Positions 17,935 to 27,757 of a stretch of 64,000 nt of DNA are shown here, one piece after another. The DNA lies in assembly GCA_021776515.1 (NCBI GenBank), contig JAJFFS010000017.1, positions 124,001 through 188,000 of the forward strand, given 5' to 3'. Source of the DNA: Robiginitomaculum sp. Lineage in GTDB: Bacteria; Pseudomonadota; Alphaproteobacteria; Caulobacterales; Maricaulaceae. Both the position numbers and the translations under genes were made by a program. How positions within the stretch are numbered: the stretch's first letter is position 1; the number at the start of each line of letters is the position of its first letter. The notes under the pieces were generated by a model. The model had not been told where the DNA came from, did not search any database, and saw only the letters and a list, made by a program, of their open reading frames with translations.

Positions 17935-20900
17935 TTATGAACAGCCTGTTGTTGCCCCGCAAACATCGCATTTGAGGCAGGTTCCGTTACGAACCAGCGT
18001 GAAGTGTCCGCAATCAGGGCAGGCATCACCAGTATAGCCACGTGCCTGGGATTGCCTGCGCACATCAGGCATGAAACCCGCCGGGCGTGTAGAAGGGGTG
18101 CGCCCAAGTGAACCCCCATTTTCCTTTAGGTTCTCACCGTGTTGTACAAAAGTATCTTCATCCACAACGTCTTCTTTGTTCTCGTTCCCGTTTCCTTGTC
18201 GTGCTTGTGGGCTTAGCAAGACAACATTTTCTGGCAATTGCCCTCGGGCAAAACCCTTGGATATATAATCGGTTACAGTGCTTTCTTCAGATGTTTTATC
18301 AGCGGCAACGCCTTTGCCGAGTGCACTGCTGTCAGCGCCTGGAACGACATGAGCAAGATCATCTCTTCCCAGATAGGAAACTGCCAGCTCTCTGAAAATA
18401 TAATCCAGTATGGAGGTCGCGTTTTTGATGGAGTCGTTACCGGTAACCGGGCCGGCGGGCTCAAAGCGTGTGAAAATATAGGCTTCGACGAACTCTTCCA
18501 AAGGCACGCCATATTGCAGACCAATAGAAATGGCGATGGCAAAATTATTCATTAAACTGCGAAAGGCCGCGCCTTCCTTGTGCATATCAAGGAAAATTTC
18601 CCCAAGAGAGCCATCATCAAACTCGCCCGTATGCAAATAAACTTTATGGCCGCCAACAGTAGATTTTTGTATGTAACCTTTGCGACGATCCGGCAGCCTC
18701 TTACGTTTTGCCTGGGTTTCCACAACACGTTCAATGACTTTTTCGACCACTCGTTCGGCAACAACCCGTGCTTTTTCGGGTGATGACGCAGAAACGGCAT
18801 CCTCAAGCGCATCCATGTCCTCATCCGAAAACAAGGCAGAACTAAGCGGTTGTGACAATTTCGAGCCATCCCGATAAAGGGCTACGGCCTTCAAACCAAG
18901 CGTCCATGCCAAATGATAATTGTTTGCACAGTCATCAATGCTGGCATTAACGGGCATATTTATGGTTTTTGAAATAGCCCCTGAAATAAAGGGTTGTGCG
19001 GCTGCCATCATCTGCAGGTGAGCCTGAGCACTAAGGAAGCGTGTGCCGGTACGGCCACAAGGTGTGGCGCAATCAAAAACGGGCAAGTGTTCTGATTTTA
19101 AATAGGGTGCCCCTTCAAGGGTCATGGCACCGCAGCAGTACACATTGGCGTCATTGATTTGCTTTGCCGTAAAACCAATGGCTTTCAGAAGATCAAGATT
19201 GGGGTCGTCCAACTGTTTCCGGCTTAGCCCCAGCCCATCACTGCAAAAGCCATCACCCAAAGCCCAACGGGTAAAGACAAAGCGCAAATCAAAGGCATCC
19301 TTTAAGGCGCTTTCAATCTTCTCAAGCTCAAAATCGGTAAACCCTTTGGCCTTCAGGGCATCCCAACCAAGTTCTGGTGAGCCTTTCAGGGTACTATGCC
19401 CGGTTGCATAGGCGCACATTTCCGCACTTTGTTCTTCGTCATAACCCAATGTAGCCAGTGATTCAGGAACCGATCGGTTGATAATTCTGAAATAACCGCC
19501 ACCGGCAAGTTTTTTAAATTTTACCAGTGCAAAGTCCGGCTCAATCCCGGTTGTATCGCAATCCATAACCAGCCCGATTGTGCCGGTAGGGGCAACAACA
19601 CTAACCTGTGCATTACGATAGCCGTGGATTTCACCGGCATAAAGGGCTTCTTCCCATACGGCGCTGGCGCGTCTGGTCAGGTTTGAAAATGGACAGACAT
19701 CTGCGTTTATTGGTAAGGGGGGCAGGTCAAGACCTTCGTATAACTGCGGATCGTCTACCCCTTGAGCCGCTTTCATGTGATTGCTGATAACCCGCAACAT
19801 GGATTTACGGTTTTTTTCGAAGCCGGGAAATGCACCCAGTCTAGCGGCCATTTCAGCCGAAGTTTTGTAGGCAGTGCCTGTCATCATGGCGCTGATACTG
19901 GCTGCAGTGGCACGCCCTTCATCAGAATCATAGCCAAGTCCTCTGGACATCAACAAGCCACCGATATTGGCAAATCCAAGCCCTAAAGTGCGGTATTCAT
20001 GTGAACGCTCAGCAATGGTTTTGGATGGATATTGCGCCATGGCAACAGAAACTTCGAGCACAATTGTCCACAAACGGCACGCATGTTCAAAGCTTTCAAC
20101 ATTGAATTTGCCATTCGTATCAACAAATTTTTTCAGATTAAGCGAAGCCAGATTGCAGGCCGTATCATCTAGAAACATGTATTCAGAGCATGGGTTTGAG
20201 CCATTGATCTCCTCGGTGCTGGCACATGTGTTCCAGGCATTGATCGTATCATGAAACTGCACACCCGGGTCAGCACAGGACCAGCCTGCCCGTGCGATTT
20301 TCTGCCATAGCCCGCGTGCAGAAATGCTTTTGTGTGTTTGCCCATTGGTGCGGCGTTTCAAGTCCCAGTCGGCATCGTTGTCAACCGCGTGCATAAAATC
20401 ATTGGTTACGCGCACACTGTTATTGGCATTTTGGCCGGAGACAGTTTGATAGGCCTCCGAATCCCAGTCGGCATCAAAGACCGTATGGTCCAGTTCATCC
20501 ATACCAAGGCGGGCGAGGCGCAAAGCCTGATCAATGGCGCCATCAGGAACGCCATCACGACGCGCACGGCGTATTTCGCGTAAAAGGGCCGCGTTTTTAG
20601 CTGGATCAAAACAATCTTCTTCGTCGCCCGAGCATTGCACGCATGATTTAACGATGGCGTCCAGACGCTTTTTGAGTACTTTTGAGCCAGTAACAAGGGC
20701 GGCAACCTTGGCTTCTTCCTGGCGTTTCCAGTCAACAAATTCCTCAATATCAGGATGGTCGGCATCGACGATAATCATTTTGGCTGCGCGTCTTGTTGTG
20801 CCGCCGGATTTTACCGCGCCTGCAGCACGGTCACCAACGCGCAGAAAGCTCATCAGGCCCGATGAAACACCGCCGCCGGATAATGGCTCGCCCGAGCCAC

Positions 20901-21591
20901 GCAAGCTGGAGAAGTTGGTGCCGGAGCCTGATCCAAATTTGAAAATACGGGTTTCGCGCGACCACAAATCCATAATCCCGCCTTCATTGACCAGATCATC
21001 GCGGAGGCTCTGGATAAAACAGGCATGAGGTTGCGGGTGTTCATAAGCATTTTGCGAGCGATGCGTCTTACCCGTCTTTTGGTCCACATAAAAATGTCCC
21101 TGGGAGGGGCCATCCAGCCCATAAGCCCAATGTAGGCCTGTGTTGAACCATTGAGGAGAATTGGGTGCTGCCATTTGTGTGACCAGCATGAAGCGTACTT
21201 CATCATAAAAAGCGCGGGCATCTTCTTCATCAGAAAAATACCCCAGCTTCCACCCCCAATACGTCCAGGTGCCGGCCATGCGGTCAAAGGCCTGTTTGAC
21301 GCTGGTTTCTGCGCCAGGTGTGGATGTTTTGGTTGCGGTGTGACGCCTTAGCCACTCAGGCACATCCGGTTCATCTACAGCTGTGGTCTCGGAGGGAACC
21401 CCGGCTTTGCGGAGATATTTTTGCGCCAACACATCAATGGCAACCTGGCTCCAGTTCGTCGGGGCCTCAATATTTTCCGCCTCAAAAATTGCTGTGCCAT
21501 CAGGATTGCGGATTTCGCTTTGCGTTAGTGCAAAGGAAATATCATCATAAGCCCCTGTTTTGGCATCAGTATAACGGCGGTCGATTTTCAT
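17935..21591 (-). CDS. nrdJ: Vitamin B12-dependent (class II) ribonucleoside-diphosphate reductase
   Basis: A 1218-residue adenosylcobalamin-dependent ribonucleotide reductase that makes deoxynucleotides without oxygen dependence. It shows the large alphaproteobacterial class II layout: an N-terminal region with [18 protein letters not shown], the conserved [61 protein letters not shown] and a C-terminal zinc-ribbon-like tail with [15 protein letters not shown] and a final CGATTGCS. Start is ATG 21591. No other ribonucleotide reductase is in the window. The 290 bp upstream are AT-rich and non-coding; I saw no convincing NrdR box or cobalamin riboswitch. Confidence 0.96.
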   Translation of the reverse strand: MKIDRRYTDAKTGAYDDISFALTQSEIRNPDGTAIFEAENIEAPTNWSQVAIDVLAQKYLRKAGVPSETTAVDEPDVPEWLRRHTATKTSTPGAETSVKQAFDRMAGTWTYWGWKLGYFSDEEDARAFYDEVRFMLVTQMAAPNSPQWFNTGLHWAYGLDGPSQGHFYVDQKTGKTHRSQNAYEHPQPHACFIQSLRDDLVNEGGIMDLWSRETRIFKFGSGSGTNFSSLRGSGEPLSGGGVSSGLMSFLRVGDRAAGAVKSGGTTRRAAKMIIVDADHPDIEEFVDWKRQEEAKVAALVTGSKVLKKRLDAIVKSCVQCSGDEEDCFDPAKNAALLREIRRARRDGVPDGAIDQALRLARLGMDELDHTVFDADWDSEAYQTVSGQNANNSVRVTNDFMHAVDNDADWDLKRRTNGQTHKSISARGLWQKIARAGWSCADPGVQFHDTINAWNTCASTEEINGSNPCSEYMFLDDTACNLASLNLKKFVDTNGKFNVESFEHACRLWTIVLEVSVAMAQYPSKTIAERSHEYRTLGLGFANIGGLLMSRGLGYDSDEGRATAASISAMMTGTAYKTSAEMAARLGAFPGFEKNRKSMLRVISNHMKAAQGVDDPQLYEGLDLPPLPINADVCPFSNLTRRASAVWEEALYAGEIHGYRNAQVSVVAPTGTIGLVMDCDTTGIEPDFALVKFKKLAGGGYFRIINRSVPESLATLGYDEEQSAEMCAYATGHSTLKGSPELGWDALKAKGFTDFELEKIESALKDAFDLRFVFTRWALGDGFCSDGLGLSRKQLDDPNLDLLKAIGFTAKQINDANVYCCGAMTLEGAPYLKSEHLPVFDCATPCGRTGTRFLSAQAHLQMMAAAQPFISGAISKTINMPVNASIDDCANNYHLAWTLGLKAVALYRDGSKLSQPLSSALFSDEDMDALEDAVSASSPEKARVVAERVVEKVIERVVETQAKRKRLPDRRKGYIQKSTVGGHKVYLHTGEFDDGSLGEIFLDMHKEGAAFRSLMNNFAIAISIGLQYGVPLEEFVEAYIFTRFEPAGPVTGNDSIKNATSILDYIFRELAVSYLGRDDLAHVVPGADSSALGKGVAADKTSEESTVTDYISKGFARGQLPENVVLLSPQARQGNGNENKEDVVDEDTFVQHGENLKENGGSLGRTPSTRPAGFMPDVRRQSQARGYTGDACPDCGHFTLVRNGTCLKCDVCGATTGCS

Positions 21592-21880
21592 TGCTTTAGC
21601 TCCCCAGTCTAGCCACGCAAAATATGGGGTATGTACCGCACAGCCAGATCATCGATTTTCATCTTGATGGGAGTCGTTCTGGTCGTGCAACATTTTTTTC
21701 TGTTATTTGGGGCTAACCCCTAACATGATGGGATATAATGTTAAGAATGCTTGTGGCTTATAATGCCCCAAAACGATACCACCTCCCTTTTTTATACGTA
21801 CTTTTTTAACCTTCTTGTTTTAGAAGTATTACAGATTAGTGGAATTATGAATAAAAACCACAAATATCAGGGGGGTATTG

Positions 21881-22450
21881 GTGAGCGCATCTGAAGTCAT
21901 TAAAGGTATGGATGTCATTGTGATAGACGATGCACAATGCATACGTTCACTTTTGACGGCACTATTGCGTGATTTAAATTGTCATTCAGTGCTTTCGTAT
22001 GAAAGTGTTGATAGCGCTTGTCGGGAAATAGAAAAAAAACGACCTTCTTTAGTGTTATGTGATTGGAAAATGGCGATTAATGATGGCAGCGTTCTTCTGG
22101 ACCGCATCAGGTGCAACCCTAGTGACGAAATTGCTCAAACGCCTGTTATCATCGTTAGTGGTTATGGTTCACGTGATATTCTTGAGAGCGCTATACAAAA
22201 GGGTGCCACGCAATTTCTGGTAAAGCCTATTGTGCCTCAAGAGCTTATTAAAAAAATGTATTTTACTCAAAAAGATGAGCGAAATATGGTGCGTAAAAAT
22301 GGGCGAATGGTCTATGTAAACCCTAAATCTATGACCAAGCCAAAAGTAAAAACAAAAAGTCCGCGTGTTCTTGATACAACTAAATCACCCACACAGCGTC
22401 AGGCCCCTGTTTCGGCTGCGCAAACTGATACTGACACCTGGGAACTCTGA
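21881..22450 (+). CDS. Single-domain response regulator with basic tail
   Basis: A 189-residue protein with a CheY-like receiver domain (about residues 9-125). Visible are the acidic pair IDD, the phosphoacceptor aspartate at about residue 61 (VLCDWKMAINDG), the conserved serine in IIVSGYG and the lysine in FLVKP. The remaining 65 residues contain lysine-rich, low-complexity sequence (KPKVKTKSPR) and no recognisable output domain. Start GTG 21881 is favoured because GGGGGT ends 5 bp before it; a TTG at 21878 is an alternative. No histidine kinase is adjacent, so its partner is unknown. Confidence 0.85.
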   Translation: MSASEVIKGMDVIVIDDAQCIRSLLTALLRDLNCHSVLSYESVDSACREIEKKRPSLVLCDWKMAINDGSVLLDRIRCNPSDEIAQTPVIIVSGYGSRDILESAIQKGATQFLVKPIVPQELIKKMYFTQKDERNMVRKNGRMVYVNPKSMTKPKVKTKSPRVLDTTKSPTQRQAPVSAAQTDTDTWEL

Positions 22451-22521
22451 TCCCCTTTTACCAGACGATGAAAGCCGGGCATATACTTCGCTGAATTAAT
22501 GATTCGCTGCGAGGACTGGTT

Positions 22522-24756
22522 ATGCAAGCCCCGGAAGGACTAATTCTGGACGAACCCATCGATGACGCGCTGTCCAGCCGTTATCTGGCGTACTCCCTTT
22601 CCACCATAACCCAGCGGGCACTGCCCGATGTACGCGATGGGCTAAAGCCGGTGCACAGGCGCATTTTGTTTGCCATGCGTGAATTAAAACTTGATCCGCA
22701 ATCAGGTTTTAAAAAATGCGCCCGTGTAGTTGGCGATGTGATCGGGCGGTTTCACCCTCATGGCGATCAGGCGGTTTATGATGCGCTGGTGCGTCTGGCG
22801 CAAGATTTTGCGCAACGCTACCCCCTTGTTGATGGGCAGGGTAATTTTGGCAATATTGATGGCGATTCAGCGGCTGCCATGCGGTATACGGAATCGCGTT
22901 TGACAATTGCTGCACACCTTTTGCTTGAAGGTATAGCCGAAGATACCGTTGATTTTCGTACCACCTATTCTGGCGAGGATGACGAGCCCATAGTTTTGCC
23001 CGCCGGTTACCCGAATTTACTTGCCAATGGCGCAAACGGAATTGCTGTGGGTATGGCAACCTCAATTCCTCCCCATAATGCCGTTGAATTATTGGATGCT
23101 GCGGCGCACCTGATCAAACACCCGGGTGCCAGTGTGGCAACCTTGATGAATTATGTGCCGGGGCCGGATTTCCCAACCGGCGGTGTTATTGTGGAACCAG
23201 AGGAAACCCGCGCCGAAGCTTATGCCAGTGGGCGTGGTGGTTTTCGTTTACGTTCACGTTGGGTGCGTGAAGAGTTACAACGCGGGCAATGGCAAATTGT
23301 TGTTACTGAAACGCCGTATCAGGTGCAAAAAGCCAAGCTAATTGAAAAGCTTGCCATGCTTATTGAAACCAAAAAGCTACCACTTCTGGGCGATGTCAGG
23401 GACGAATCTGCTGAGGATATTCGTCTTGTTCTGGAACCACGCAGCCGTGCGGTTGATCCCGATGTGTTTATGGAATCCCTTTTTGCACTTAGTGATCTGG
23501 AAGTGCGCATCCCGCTTAACCTGAATGTATTAAGTGCTGATGGTACGCCGGGCGTTTTGTCTTTACGTGAGGCATTGCAGGCCTGGCTGGATCACCGACG
23601 TGAAGTTTTGCAACGGCGCACGCGCGCCCGGCTGGAGAAAATTGCCAACCGTCTTGAGGTGCTGTCTGGTTATATTATTGCCTTTTTGAACCTTGATGAA
23701 GTGATCCGCATTATTCGTGAAGAAGATCACCCCAAGGCTGATTTAATGGCTGCCTTTGCGCTAAACGAAACGCAAGCTGAGGCGATCCTCAATATGCGCC
23801 TTCGGTCTTTGCGCAAACTGGAAGAGATGGAACTACGCCGTGAAGATGAAGCCTTACATGGTGAACAATCAGCATTAAATGCCCTGCTTGGTGATGAGAC
23901 GGCCCAGTGGGGAAAAATCGCTGCTGAAATCAAACAGGCCAAGGCGCTTTTGGGGCCAAAGTCCGAGGGTGGTGCGCGGCGCAGCAGTTTTGCCAGTATA
24001 ACACCGCAAGACCGCAGTGCTGTTCTGGAAGCTATGGTGGTGAAGGAACCTCTGACAATAATCCTGTCGGAAAAAGGCTGGATACGTGCCCTGAAAGGTC
24101 ACAACACAGATGTTACTGACATTAAATTTAAGGAAGGCGATGAAGCCGCCTTTGTTGTTCCGGTACAAAGCACGGACAAGCTGGTGCTCTTTGCCTCAAA
24201 CGGTAAGGCCTACACCCTGCCGTGCGATAAACTACCCGGTGGACGTGGCCATGGCGATCCCATCCGCTTGCTGATTGATATGGATGAAAGCCATACGCCA
24301 ATTGCCCTGTTTGTGCATGATCCTGATGCAAAACTCTTGGTGGCAGCCACCACGGGGCATGGCTTCGTGCTTGAAGAAAGCGCAATGATCGCGCTTACCA
24401 AGGGTGGGAAACAGGTATTGAACATTAGCCCTGCTGCCGAAGCTGTCGTCTGCGCTCGGGTTAACGGGGACCACCTTGCGGTGGTTGGTGAAAACCACAA
24501 AATGCTTTGCTACCCACTGGATGAAGTTAACGAGATGTCCCGTGGCAAGGGGGTGAAGTTACAAAGCTATAAAGATGGTGGCCTTGCTGATGCTATAACA
24601 TTTAATGCCGAAGACGGTCTTGTCTGGACTGACCCGGGTGGCCGTTCGATTTCATGCAAGGATTGGCGTAACTGGCTTGGCAAGCGCGCACAGGCGGGCC
24701 GCATGGCCCCACGCGGCTTTCCACGCTCTGGTTTTTTTAGCCCTAGAAAGCACTAG
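22522..24756 (+). CDS. parC: DNA topoisomerase IV subunit A
   Basis: A 744-residue type IIA topoisomerase subunit that, with ParE, decatenates daughter chromosomes. The breakage-reunion domain has [36 protein letters not shown] and the DNA-linking tyrosine at residue 122 in [10 protein letters not shown]. The C-terminal part contains weak beta-pinwheel repeats ([49 protein letters not shown]), more like ParC than GyrA. At the quinolone hot spots that are Ser80 and Glu84 in E. coli ParC, this protein has Gln83 and Asp87. parE is not in the window. Confidence 0.94.
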   Translation: MQAPEGLILDEPIDDALSSRYLAYSLSTITQRALPDVRDGLKPVHRRILFAMRELKLDPQSGFKKCARVVGDVIGRFHPHGDQAVYDALVRLAQDFAQRYPLVDGQGNFGNIDGDSAAAMRYTESRLTIAAHLLLEGIAEDTVDFRTTYSGEDDEPIVLPAGYPNLLANGANGIAVGMATSIPPHNAVELLDAAAHLIKHPGASVATLMNYVPGPDFPTGGVIVEPEETRAEAYASGRGGFRLRSRWVREELQRGQWQIVVTETPYQVQKAKLIEKLAMLIETKKLPLLGDVRDESAEDIRLVLEPRSRAVDPDVFMESLFALSDLEVRIPLNLNVLSADGTPGVLSLREALQAWLDHRREVLQRRTRARLEKIANRLEVLSGYIIAFLNLDEVIRIIREEDHPKADLMAAFALNETQAEAILNMRLRSLRKLEEMELRREDEALHGEQSALNALLGDETAQWGKIAAEIKQAKALLGPKSEGGARRSSFASITPQDRSAVLEAMVVKEPLTIILSEKGWIRALKGHNTDVTDIKFKEGDEAAFVVPVQSTDKLVLFASNGKAYTLPCDKLPGGRGHGDPIRLLIDMDESHTPIALFVHDPDAKLLVAATTGHGFVLEESAMIALTKGGKQVLNISPAAEAVVCARVNGDHLAVVGENHKMLCYPLDEVNEMSRGKGVKLQSYKDGGLADAITFNAEDGLVWTDPGGRSISCKDWRNWLGKRAQAGRMAPRGFPRSGFFSPRKH

Positions 24757-24807
24757 AAAATACCCCATATACGAGTTACAACCTCTCATTGGTTCAGGAG
24801 AAATTTT

Positions 24808-25362
24808 ATGCTCATTATTCTTGGTATTATCGTTGCCGTCGGCTTTTTTCTTATCGCTATTTACAATCGGTTGGTGGCGCTGAGGCAAACCGGTAATCAG
24901 GCGTGGTCGGATATCGATGTACAGCTCAAGCAACGCTATGACCTTATCCCCAACCTGGTTGAAACGGTCAAAGGCTATGCCAAGCATGAGAAGGATACGC
25001 TAGAAGCCGTCGTCTCAGCACGAAATGCGGCGATGAGTGCGGGCAATGTTCCAGATCAGGCCGCTGCTGAAAACATGCTATCTGGTGCACTGAAAAGCCT
25101 GTTTGCCCTTGCCGAGGCCTATCCTGATTTAAAAGCCAATACAAACTTCTTGCAATTGCAGGCCGAATTATCAGATGTTGAGAACAAGATTGCGGCTGCC
25201 CGGCGCTTCTACAATAACGCCGTGTCTGAATTTAATACCGCGCAAGAGCAATTTCCGGCGGTTCTGTTGGCCAAACAGTTCGGATTTGAAATTCGTGATT
25301 TCTTTGAAGTGGCCGCCAGTGAACGTGCCGCCGTTGATGCTTCACCATCGGTGAAATTTTAA
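24808..25362 (+). CDS. lemA: LemA family protein
   Basis: A 184-residue protein with one N-terminal membrane helix (residues 2-20) followed by an extracytoplasmic helical bundle. The signature is YNRLVALRQTGNQAWSDIDVQLKQRYDLIPNLVETVKGYAKHE, and NFLQLQAELSDVENKIAAARRFYN is also typical. Its molecular role is unknown. ATG 24808 follows a good AGGAGA. The M48 protease gene starts 17 bp downstream; LemA next to an HtpX-like or TPM-domain protein is a widespread pairing that suggests a shared envelope function. Confidence 0.93.
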   Translation: MLIILGIIVAVGFFLIAIYNRLVALRQTGNQAWSDIDVQLKQRYDLIPNLVETVKGYAKHEKDTLEAVVSARNAAMSAGNVPDQAAAENMLSGALKSLFALAEAYPDLKANTNFLQLQAELSDVENKIAAARRFYNNAVSEFNTAQEQFPAVLLAKQFGFEIRDFFEVAASERAAVDASPSVKF

Positions 25363-25379
25363 TGCAGTAGGGGGCGCAG

Positions 25380-26393
25380 ATGGGCGCCTATGGCCTTCGC
25401 ACTCAGATATGGAACAATAACTGGAAATCCGTAGCCCTGCTGGCAGGGTTTCCGTTTTTGTTGTTGCTTCTTCTTTATGGGCTTAGCGTCCTGCTTCTGG
25501 CCTCTCGTGGCACAGAGGGGCGTGTGGATCAGGCTTTGATCGAGGCACTATACATACTGCCGGGTTATCTTCCTTTTGCATTGGTGGGGGCAGCGCTCTG
25601 GTTTGGTGTGGCCTGGTTTTTCCACCAAACGATCATCGATGCGGCCACAGGTGCCAAGGCGGTTAGCCGAAACGATAACCCGGAACTTTATAACCTTTTG
25701 GAAAACCTGTGTATTTCATGCGGGATGCCCATGCCTACCTTGCGTATTATCAGCACGCCCGTGCGCAATGCCTATGCCAGCGGTCTGCGGGAAAACAAGA
25801 TGTCGGTCACGCTGACAACGGGGTTGATAGAGGCCCTGAACGCCAAGGAAATCGAAGCTGTTATGGGGCATGAACTGACCCATATTCGCAATCGTGATGT
25901 GCGGCTTTTGGTCATTTCCATTATTTTTGTGGGTATCTTCTCGTTTGTCGGGGAGCTGATTTTCCGAGGCATGTATTATACTAATGTGGGCAGGGCTGGT
26001 CGCAGCAGACGTTCTGGCGGCGGTAATGCCGGTATGCTGATTATTGTTGCGTTTGCCATTATTGCTGTGTCCTGGGTATTGGCATTTCTGGTGCGTTTTG
26101 CGCTGTCGCGGCGGCGTGAATTTCTGGCCGATGCGGGTGCCGTTGATCTAACGCGCAACCCGGATGCGATGATAAGTGCCTTGCGCAAAATCTCTGCCAA
26201 TGCGGATTTACGCAGTGCACCCCGGGACATCAAATCCATGTTTATTGAAAACCCGGCAGCCAGTGGCAGTTTTGGCGGTTTGTTTTCAACCCACCCGCCA
26301 CTGGATAAACGTCTGGACGCGCTGGTGATGATGGGTGGTCGTGATACCGGCCCTGTAGAGGTGGAGCCACCGCACGACGGCCCCTGGAGCTAA
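25380..26393 (+). CDS. M48 family (HtpX-like) membrane metalloprotease
   Basis: A 337-residue zinc metalloprotease with two N-terminal hydrophobic segments (around 18-40 and 58-80) and two more after the active site (around 178-195 and 220-240). The HExxH motif is H164-E-L-T-H168 within MGHELTHIRNRD, and the third-ligand region is RRREFLADAGAVDLT. The C-terminal FSTHPPLDKRLDAL is a hallmark of HtpX-like enzymes. It is longer than classical HtpX (about 290) and belongs with the LemA-linked M48 proteases. Start ATG 25380 after GGGGGCG. Confidence 0.92.
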   Translation: MGAYGLRTQIWNNNWKSVALLAGFPFLLLLLLYGLSVLLLASRGTEGRVDQALIEALYILPGYLPFALVGAALWFGVAWFFHQTIIDAATGAKAVSRNDNPELYNLLENLCISCGMPMPTLRIISTPVRNAYASGLRENKMSVTLTTGLIEALNAKEIEAVMGHELTHIRNRDVRLLVISIIFVGIFSFVGELIFRGMYYTNVGRAGRSRRSGGGNAGMLIIVAFAIIAVSWVLAFLVRFALSRRREFLADAGAVDLTRNPDAMISALRKISANADLRSAPRDIKSMFIENPAASGSFGGLFSTHPPLDKRLDALVMMGGRDTGPVEVEPPHDGPWS

Positions 26394-26488
26394 GAGGGCT
26401 ATCTATAATGCCAAACAGCCACCGATTGTATTTATAGAACTGATTTTTACTGATGAAAACGACGTTGTCAGTAGCAAGCATAAAAGCT

Positions 26489-26536
26489 GCAAGTCACCGC
26501 TTGCGTAAATTAGAATGTTCTAATACACTAACGCAA
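26489..26536 (+). promoter_or_regulatory. Probable promoter and operator of the sHdr operon
   Basis: TTGCGT (26501-26506) and TACACT (26524-26529) are 17 bp apart, as a sigma-70-type -35/-10 pair would be. The spacer is almost entirely occupied by the perfect palindrome ATTAGAA-TG-TTCTAAT (26509-26524). A second inverted pair, TTGCGT (26501) and ACGCAA (26531-26536), encloses it, and GCAAG (26489)/CTTGC (26500) overlaps the -35. This is the layout expected for a repressor of the winged-helix ArsR type, such as the regulators of other sulfur-oxidation operons. The regulator is not in this window. Confidence 0.55.
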
Positions 26537-26597
26537 ACAGTGCGGATTACGCGCATAAGGTCACGCGAAAAGTGGCTACTCAAGGGAGAAAGACAAT

Positions 26598-26975
26598 ATG
26601 GCTGAAAAGCTGCTCATCATTATGGCCAATTCAGATCCGCGCAATGGCGAGGAACTTGGCGCCCCGATTTTTCAGGCCACAGTTGCGGCTGCCATGGAAT
26701 ATGAAGTTGAAGTTATCTGCACCGCCACATCAGGCATTTTGATGAAAAAGGGCGAGGCGGAAAAGCTGGTGGTCAAGGAAGGCTCACCCAAAAACGTTTA
26801 TGATTTTATCAAGGATGCCCATGGTGCCGGGGTGAAGTTTTTTTGCTGTTCCCCCAATCTTGATCTTTTCGATATGACCACGGATGATTTAATCCCCGAA
26901 TGCGAAGGCATAGTGGGGGGGGCTTACCTCATCGAAGAGGTGATGGAAGAAGATATTCAGGTTCTGACGTATTAG
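26598..26975 (+). CDS. dsrE: DsrE-like sulfur carrier protein of the sHdr cluster
   Basis: A 125-residue DsrE/F-fold protein (LLIIMANSDPRNGEELGAPIFQATVAA at the N-terminus, IVGGAYLIEEVMEEDIQVLTY at the C-terminus). It has cysteines at 41, 83, 84 and 102; those in FFCCSP are plausible persulfide carriers. Proteins of the DsrE3 group typically head sHdr operons and pass sulfane sulfur within the cytoplasm, usually with TusA and a rhodanese. Neither of those partners is encoded here. ATG 26598 follows AAGGGAGAA, and hdrC1 begins 20 bp after the stop. The exact subgroup (DsrE3A/B/C) needs a tree. Confidence 0.82.
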   Translation: MAEKLLIIMANSDPRNGEELGAPIFQATVAAAMEYEVEVICTATSGILMKKGEAEKLVVKEGSPKNVYDFIKDAHGAGVKFFCCSPNLDLFDMTTDDLIPECEGIVGGAYLIEEVMEEDIQVLTY

Positions 26976-26995
26976 CCGGTAGCGAGAGAGAAAAA

Positions 26996-27739
26996 ATGTC
27001 TCATTCAGCCAGTTCCCGCGTACAAAAACATATCGGCGATCCGGTGTCCGATTCCCCGGAATTGCCACAGGAAAAACTTGAAGAGATTTTTGCCGATATT
27101 CAGTCTGACCTGCGTTTTGATCACCAACTGAATGGCTGTTTGAATTGCGGTATTTGCACCGCCACATGCCCGGCGGCACATTATTACGATTTTTCCCCGC
27201 GCGAGATTGTCCAGCTTCTGTGGACTGAAAACCTTGATGGTATTTATGATGCCATGCAGGAAAAAATCTGGGCCTGCGCCCAATGCTATACCTGTGCGGC
27301 GCGCTGTCCGTTTGGCAATTCGCCGGGCGGGCTGGTGATGCTGATGCGCGAAACCTCGATCAAGCATGGCATGGAAAGTGCCAAGAATGTGCTGCGCCCG
27401 TTTAGCCGGGTTATGCTGAAGCTCATCTCCACCGGCAACCAGCTGTCGCCGGATATGATTAACCCTGACCATTTTGCTGATTGGGGCCCGAATATATCCA
27501 AGGTTGATGCGCCCTTGAAACTGCTGCGCAAGGCCATCCCCATGCCAACGCTAAACACCACCGAAACCGCGTGGGAAGTTAATCTGAAAACCTCCGTAGA
27601 GCTTTACACAATCTGGGAAGAAACCGGCGTTCTGGATCAGTTGGAAACCGTGGATGAGAACCTTTTTGATGTCATCCTCGATATTATGGATGAAAAACGC
27701 GAAGACTGGGAAGACTGGCAGGACGAACAGGACGACTGA
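26996..27739 (+). CDS. hdrC1: sHdrC1, iron-sulfur subunit of sulfur-oxidising Hdr-like complex
   Basis: A 247-residue protein with two [4Fe-4S] motifs: C48-x2-C51-x2-C54-x3-C58 (NGCLNCGICTATCPA) and C94-x2-C97-x2-C100-x3-C104 (ACAQCYTCAARCPF). This matches the C subunit of heterodisulfide reductase-like complexes, which passes electrons between the FAD subunit and HdrB. The C-terminal tail is very acidic (EDWEDWQDEQDD). I start at ATG 26996 (GAGAGA upstream) instead of an upstream frame start at 26900, which would overlap dsrE. In sulfur oxidisers this complex, with LbpA, oxidises sulfane sulfur in the cytoplasm. Confidence 0.92.
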   Translation: MSHSASSRVQKHIGDPVSDSPELPQEKLEEIFADIQSDLRFDHQLNGCLNCGICTATCPAAHYYDFSPREIVQLLWTENLDGIYDAMQEKIWACAQCYTCAARCPFGNSPGGLVMLMRETSIKHGMESAKNVLRPFSRVMLKLISTGNQLSPDMINPDHFADWGPNISKVDAPLKLLRKAIPMPTLNTTETAWEVNLKTSVELYTIWEETGVLDQLETVDENLFDVILDIMDEKREDWEDWQDEQDD

Positions 27740-27757
27740 CCGAAAAGGGAAGAAATA

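Noticed and set aside
21592-21880. Cobalamin riboswitch or NrdR box upstream of nrdJ
   Set aside because: No B12-box-like conserved stretch and no paired NrdR-type palindromes could be found by eye.
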